The position numbers were made by a program, and so were the translations under genes. Positions 61,637-64,000 of a stretch of DNA of 64,000 bases are shown here, one piece after another; position 1 is the first letter of the stretch; every line of letters starts with the position of its first letter. Origin of the DNA: JAAYCI01 sp964370045. Lineage in GTDB: Bacteria; Bacillota; Clostridia; Oscillospirales; Ruminococcaceae. Location of the stretch: positions 1-64,000 of the forward strand of contig CAYJGZ010000013.1 in the NCBI GenBank assembly GCA_964370045.1. Direction: 5' to 3'. The notes under the pieces were generated by a model. It did not search any database. It saw nothing but the letters and a program-made list of their open reading frames with translations, and was not told where the DNA came from.

Positions 61637-62110
61637 ATGTTTTTTGCACTGTATTTTTTATGGATTGCATTTAATGCAAGGCTGACAGTGCCTGTTGTGA
61701 TTGTTGGCGCGGCTGTTGCGGTTTTGATGTTTGGCTTTTGTTGCAGATACATGGGCTACAGCCTAAAGAGCGAAAAAAAGGTGATAATAAAACTGTTTTA
61801 CGGCATAGAGTATATAGTGCTGTTGATTGTTGAGACAATAAAGGCGAATGTTGAGGTAACACGCTTTGTGTTTTCACGCAAGACGGAGATACAGCCGCAA
61901 CTGGTGTTTTTCAAAACACGGCTAAAGCACGATGCCGCACGGGTGGTACTGGCAAACTCCATCACGCTGACACCCGGCACCATCACGGTGGCGGAGGACG
62001 AGGGCACGTTTTGCGTGCACTGCCTAAACCACCACTTTGGCGAGGGCATAGAGAACACAGCGTTTGAGCGGCGCTTGCTTAGGATGGAGGCGGACAAGGG
62101 CGATGTATGA
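61637..62110 (+). CDS. mrpE: Na+/H+ antiporter subunit E (MrpE/MbhA-like)
   Basis: 157 residues. Two N-terminal spans (FFALYFLWIAFNARLTVPVV and following), then a cytoplasmic domain with IVETIKANVEVTRFVF and VVLANSITLTPGTITVAED, the subunit E signature. First gene of an ion-translocating module. GGGGG upstream of the ATG. It overlaps the next gene. Confidence 0.9.
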   Translation: MFFALYFLWIAFNARLTVPVVIVGAAVAVLMFGFCCRYMGYSLKSEKKVIIKLFYGIEYIVLLIVETIKANVEVTRFVFSRKTEIQPQLVFFKTRLKHDAARVVLANSITLTPGTITVAEDEGTFCVHCLNHHFGEGIENTAFERRLLRMEADKGDV

Positions 62111-62498
62111 ACAGCTTAGGAATATTTTGATGTGGGCCACCGTCATAGGGCTGAGCGTGACGGTGTGCGCCTGCCTGCTACGTGCTATTTTAGGCCCACG
62201 CTTTACGGACAGGGTGGTCTCGGTAAACCTTATAAGTACAAAAACCATAATAATCATAACGGCGCTGTCCCTGCTACTGGAGCAGGACAGCCTTGTGGAT
62301 GTGGCGCTGGTGTATGCGATGATAAGCTTTTTGGCGGTGGTGGTGCTGAGTAAGTGTTACTTGTTGCCGCATCACCCAAACCCCGCCGATGCGGGCAAAA
62401 CCGCCCCTACCGAGGAGGAAGAGCCGGAGATACACAATCAGAAAAAAAGTGAGCATGGGCATCTTCCCAAAAGGAGGAACAAGCATGACAATACTTGA
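62103..62498 (+). CDS. mrpF: Na+/H+ antiporter subunit F (MrpF/MbhB-like) with charged tail
   Basis: 131 residues. Three spans with LLRAILGPRFTDRVVSVNLI and SLVDVALVYAMISFLAVVVL as in MrpF. After the core (about 90 residues) a polar, Lys/Glu/His-rich tail of about 40 residues is added. It overlaps mrpE at ATGTATGA. Confidence 0.88.
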   Translation: MYEQLRNILMWATVIGLSVTVCACLLRAILGPRFTDRVVSVNLISTKTIIIITALSLLLEQDSLVDVALVYAMISFLAVVVLSKCYLLPHHPNPADAGKTAPTEEEEPEIHNQKKSEHGHLPKRRNKHDNT

Positions 62499-62823
62499 GT
62501 GGGTAAGGATGCTTGCGGCGGCGGCGCTGATAGGTTCGGGGCTGTTTGCGCTGTTTGTGACAACGACAGGCATTTTCCGTTTTAAGTATGTGCTCAACCG
62601 TATTCATGTCGCCTCAAAATGCGATACGCTGGGCATTTTGCTCACGGTCAGCGGCATGATAGTGCTGAGAGGCTTTGATGCCACCAGCCTTAAGATGATG
62701 CTTCTCGTTGTGTTTTTGTGGATAGCAAACCCCGTGTCCAGCCACCTGATAGCCTACCTTGAAGTGGCGACCAACCCCGACATTGAAAAGGAATGCGAGG
62801 TGGTGCGCAATGATAATAACTGA
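62485..62823 (+). CDS. mrpG: Na+/H+ antiporter subunit G (MrpG/MbhC-like)
   Basis: 112 residues, three spans: LIGSGLFALFVTTTGIFRF, YVLNRIHVASKCDTLGILLT, LLVVFLWIANPVSSHLIA match MrpG. AAGGAGG precedes the ATG, which lies inside the end of mrpF. Confidence 0.9.
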   Translation: MTILEWVRMLAAAALIGSGLFALFVTTTGIFRFKYVLNRIHVASKCDTLGILLTVSGMIVLRGFDATSLKMMLLVVFLWIANPVSSHLIAYLEVATNPDIEKECEVVRNDNN

Positions 62824-63097
62824 GATACTTTTGCTGGGCTTTTTGGTGACAGCGGCTGTTGCGGTGTGTGTTTCAAAGCACCTGCTTGCGTCGGTGATAG
62901 TGTTTGCGGCGTACAGCCTTGCGATGACGGTGGTGTGGCTGTTTTTGCGTGCGCCCGACCTTGCCATCACCGAGGCGGCGGTGAGCACCGGAATATCCAG
63001 CATACTGTTTTTTGTGGTGTTAAAGCGCATACGTGTTATCGAAAAGGAGCACGAGGAGCACCACGAGCAGGCGGAGCAGAAAAACGCAGACAAGTGA
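62810..63097 (+). CDS. MbhD-like subunit (C-terminal MrpA domain, DUF4040)
   Basis: 95 residues with three spans and the motif FLRAPDLAITEAAVSTGISS, which in Mrp antiporters is part of the large MrpA but is a separate gene in Mbh/Mbs-type complexes. The C-terminus is Glu/His-rich. Overlaps mrpG. Being separate argues for the Mbh arrangement. Confidence 0.85.
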   Translation: MIITEILLLGFLVTAAVAVCVSKHLLASVIVFAAYSLAMTVVWLFLRAPDLAITEAAVSTGISSILFFVVLKRIRVIEKEHEEHHEQAEQKNADK

Positions 63098-63117
63098 TGG
63101 AATACAAAGAAAAAATG

Positions 63118-63206
63118 GGCGTGGACGAAAGCGCAGGTTTGGCTTTTTGGTATATCTTCTCTCTCTCGCTTAACGCAGTTCAACCCCGTTTTATGTGTCC
63201 GATTAT
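63118..63206 (+). repeat. R1 repeat without core hairpin, inside the Mrp/Mbh operon
   Basis: GCGTGGACGAAAGCG, GGTTTGGCTTTTTGGTATATC on the left and CTCGCTTAACGCAGTTC, TTTTATGTGTCCG on the right are R1 flanks. The palindromic core has been lost. It separates the MbhD-like gene from the next by 144 nt. Confidence 0.65.
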
Positions 63207-63241
63207 AGGCAGTGCCTAAAAAACTTTGACGGAGCAAAAAA

Positions 63242-64000
63242 ATGCAAAATGCCGACAAGGTGCAAAAAAACAACTACATATTGCAGGTACGCAAAAGGTA
63301 TGTGCGCTGGCGTGAGGAAAAGGGCGAAAAAGTTTTCCGCAAGCTGTACATAGTGCTGTGTGTTTTCGTCTGCCTTGTGGTGGTGGCTACACTGCTTTTG
63401 GCAAGTAGCGGCCTGCCCGAGTTCGGGCAGTGGGAAAACCCCACAAACAACGAGGTGTCACGGCAGTATCTCGAGGAGGGGCTTTCGCAGACGGGCGCAA
63501 CAAACGCCGTGGCAGGCATGATACTCGACTATCGTGCGTTTGACACCTTTGGGGAGACGTGCGTGCTGTTCATGTCGGTGTGCGCCGTGCTTATGCTGCT
63601 GCGCAACGAGGGCAAGAGGGATGCGTTTGATGACTTTTTGCACGAGATGGAGGAGCCGCGCCACGACATAATCCTAAAAAAGATGTCCATGCTCCTTGTT
63701 CCTATGATAGCGCTTTTTGGAGTGTATATTGTGTTCAACGGGCACCTAAGCCCGGGCGGCGGCTTTTCGGGCGGTGCTATTATGGGCTCTGCGCTGATAC
63801 TGTTCGCCAGCAGCTATGGCACAAAAAAGGTGCGCAAGTTCTTTTCGTACAAAACGTTTGAGCGCACCGTGTTTGCCTCGCTAATGTTTTATGCGCTGGC
63901 AAAAAGCTACTCTTTTTTTGTGGGAGCAAACCACATAGAGTCCATAGTTCCGCTGGGCACGCCCGGCTCGCTGTTCAGCGGAGGGCTTATACTACCGCTA
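63242..64000 (+). CDS. MbhE-MbhF (MrpB-like) fused membrane subunit, partial
   Basis: Runs off the window end; 253 residues are visible. A basic N-terminus and one span (about 36-55) lead to NAVAGMILDYRAFDTFGET, the MbhE/MrpA-C-terminal motif, then a second span and a loop. A further region starting with KKMSMLLVPMIALFGVYIVF carries HLSPGGGFSGGAI, the MrpB/MbhF signature. In Mbh-type operons E and F can be separate, and here they form one protein. GGAG lies 7-10 nt before the ATG. Confidence 0.85.
   Translation, partial: MQNADKVQKNNYILQVRKRYVRWREEKGEKVFRKLYIVLCVFVCLVVVATLLLASSGLPEFGQWENPTNNEVSRQYLEEGLSQTGATNAVAGMILDYRAFDTFGETCVLFMSVCAVLMLLRNEGKRDAFDDFLHEMEEPRHDIILKKMSMLLVPMIALFGVYIVFNGHLSPGGGFSGGAIMGSALILFASSYGTKKVRKFFSYKTFERTVFASLMFYALAKSYSFFVGANHIESIVPLGTPGSLFSGGLILPL

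Overview
The window looks like chromosome from an anaerobic, low-to-mid GC Clostridia-type Firmicute. Pointers are strong AGGAGG-type ribosome binding sites, the paired YmfF/YmfH M16 proteins, IreB, a Nup-type nucleoside importer, a ferredoxin-dependent 2-oxoacid oxidoreductase, a tetrahydrofolate riboswitch, and a large methyl-branch/heterodisulfide-reductase-like locus of the kind found in acetogens and other one-carbon-using anaerobes. No rRNA, tRNA, CRISPR array, phage or complete insertion sequence was recognised.

Layout. 0.1-3.8 kb: hom-thrB-lysC (threonine/aspartate family). 4.0-10.3 kb: a VanY-like protein with a degenerate active site, ymfF-ymfH, lgt with an acidic tail, ireB and small unknowns. 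10.4-12.2 kb: two unknown proteins that share a D-x-VELS motif and each carry a sigma-28-like promoter. 12.5-17.7 kb: korDABC followed by a XRE-cupin regulator and an acyl-CoA ligase. 17.8-26.3 kb: P-loop ATPase, thioesterase, hybrid sensor kinase, azlCD, a secreted Ig-like protein, a TauE permease and a CxxC redox protein. 26.4-32.5 kb: two tandem LeuD-LeuC fusion hydratases, xpt and guaB. 32.6-39.2 kb: a candidate small RNA, tspO and a nucleoside ABC importer with a structured leader RNA. 39.5-42.3 kb: ptsI and an orphan corrinoid protein. 42.4-55.1 kb: one minus-strand series of flavin/iron-sulfur genes (two HdrA/QmoB-like proteins, metV, metF, hdrC, a 1486-residue HdrA chimera, and four Flox/MvhD-like subunits). 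55.5-61.0 kb on the plus strand: fhs, fchA, folD, a formate channel and a THF-riboswitch-controlled folate transporter. 61.6 kb to the end: the beginning of an Mrp/Mbh-type cation antiporter or membrane complex.

How it fits together. From 42 to 61 kb the genes cover formate import, formate activation on tetrahydrofolate (Fhs), the cyclohydrolase and dehydrogenase steps (FchA, FolD), methylene-THF reduction (MetF/MetV), a corrinoid methyl carrier, and a large flavin/Fe-S electron-transfer set that could couple NAD(P)H, ferredoxin and methylene-THF. The Mbh/Mrp modules could use the resulting ferredoxin or ion gradient. KorDABC would supply reduced ferredoxin. CODH/ACS and methyltransferase genes are not in the window, so full acetogenesis is not shown.

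Intergenic DNA is rich in small non-autonomous repeats. One family (here R1) has GTGGACA-type ends and a long central hairpin whose stem covaries between copies. A second (R2, two copies of about 150 bp) is almost entirely palindromic. A third (R3) has TA-flanked 13-bp inverted ends. Several sit inside operons.
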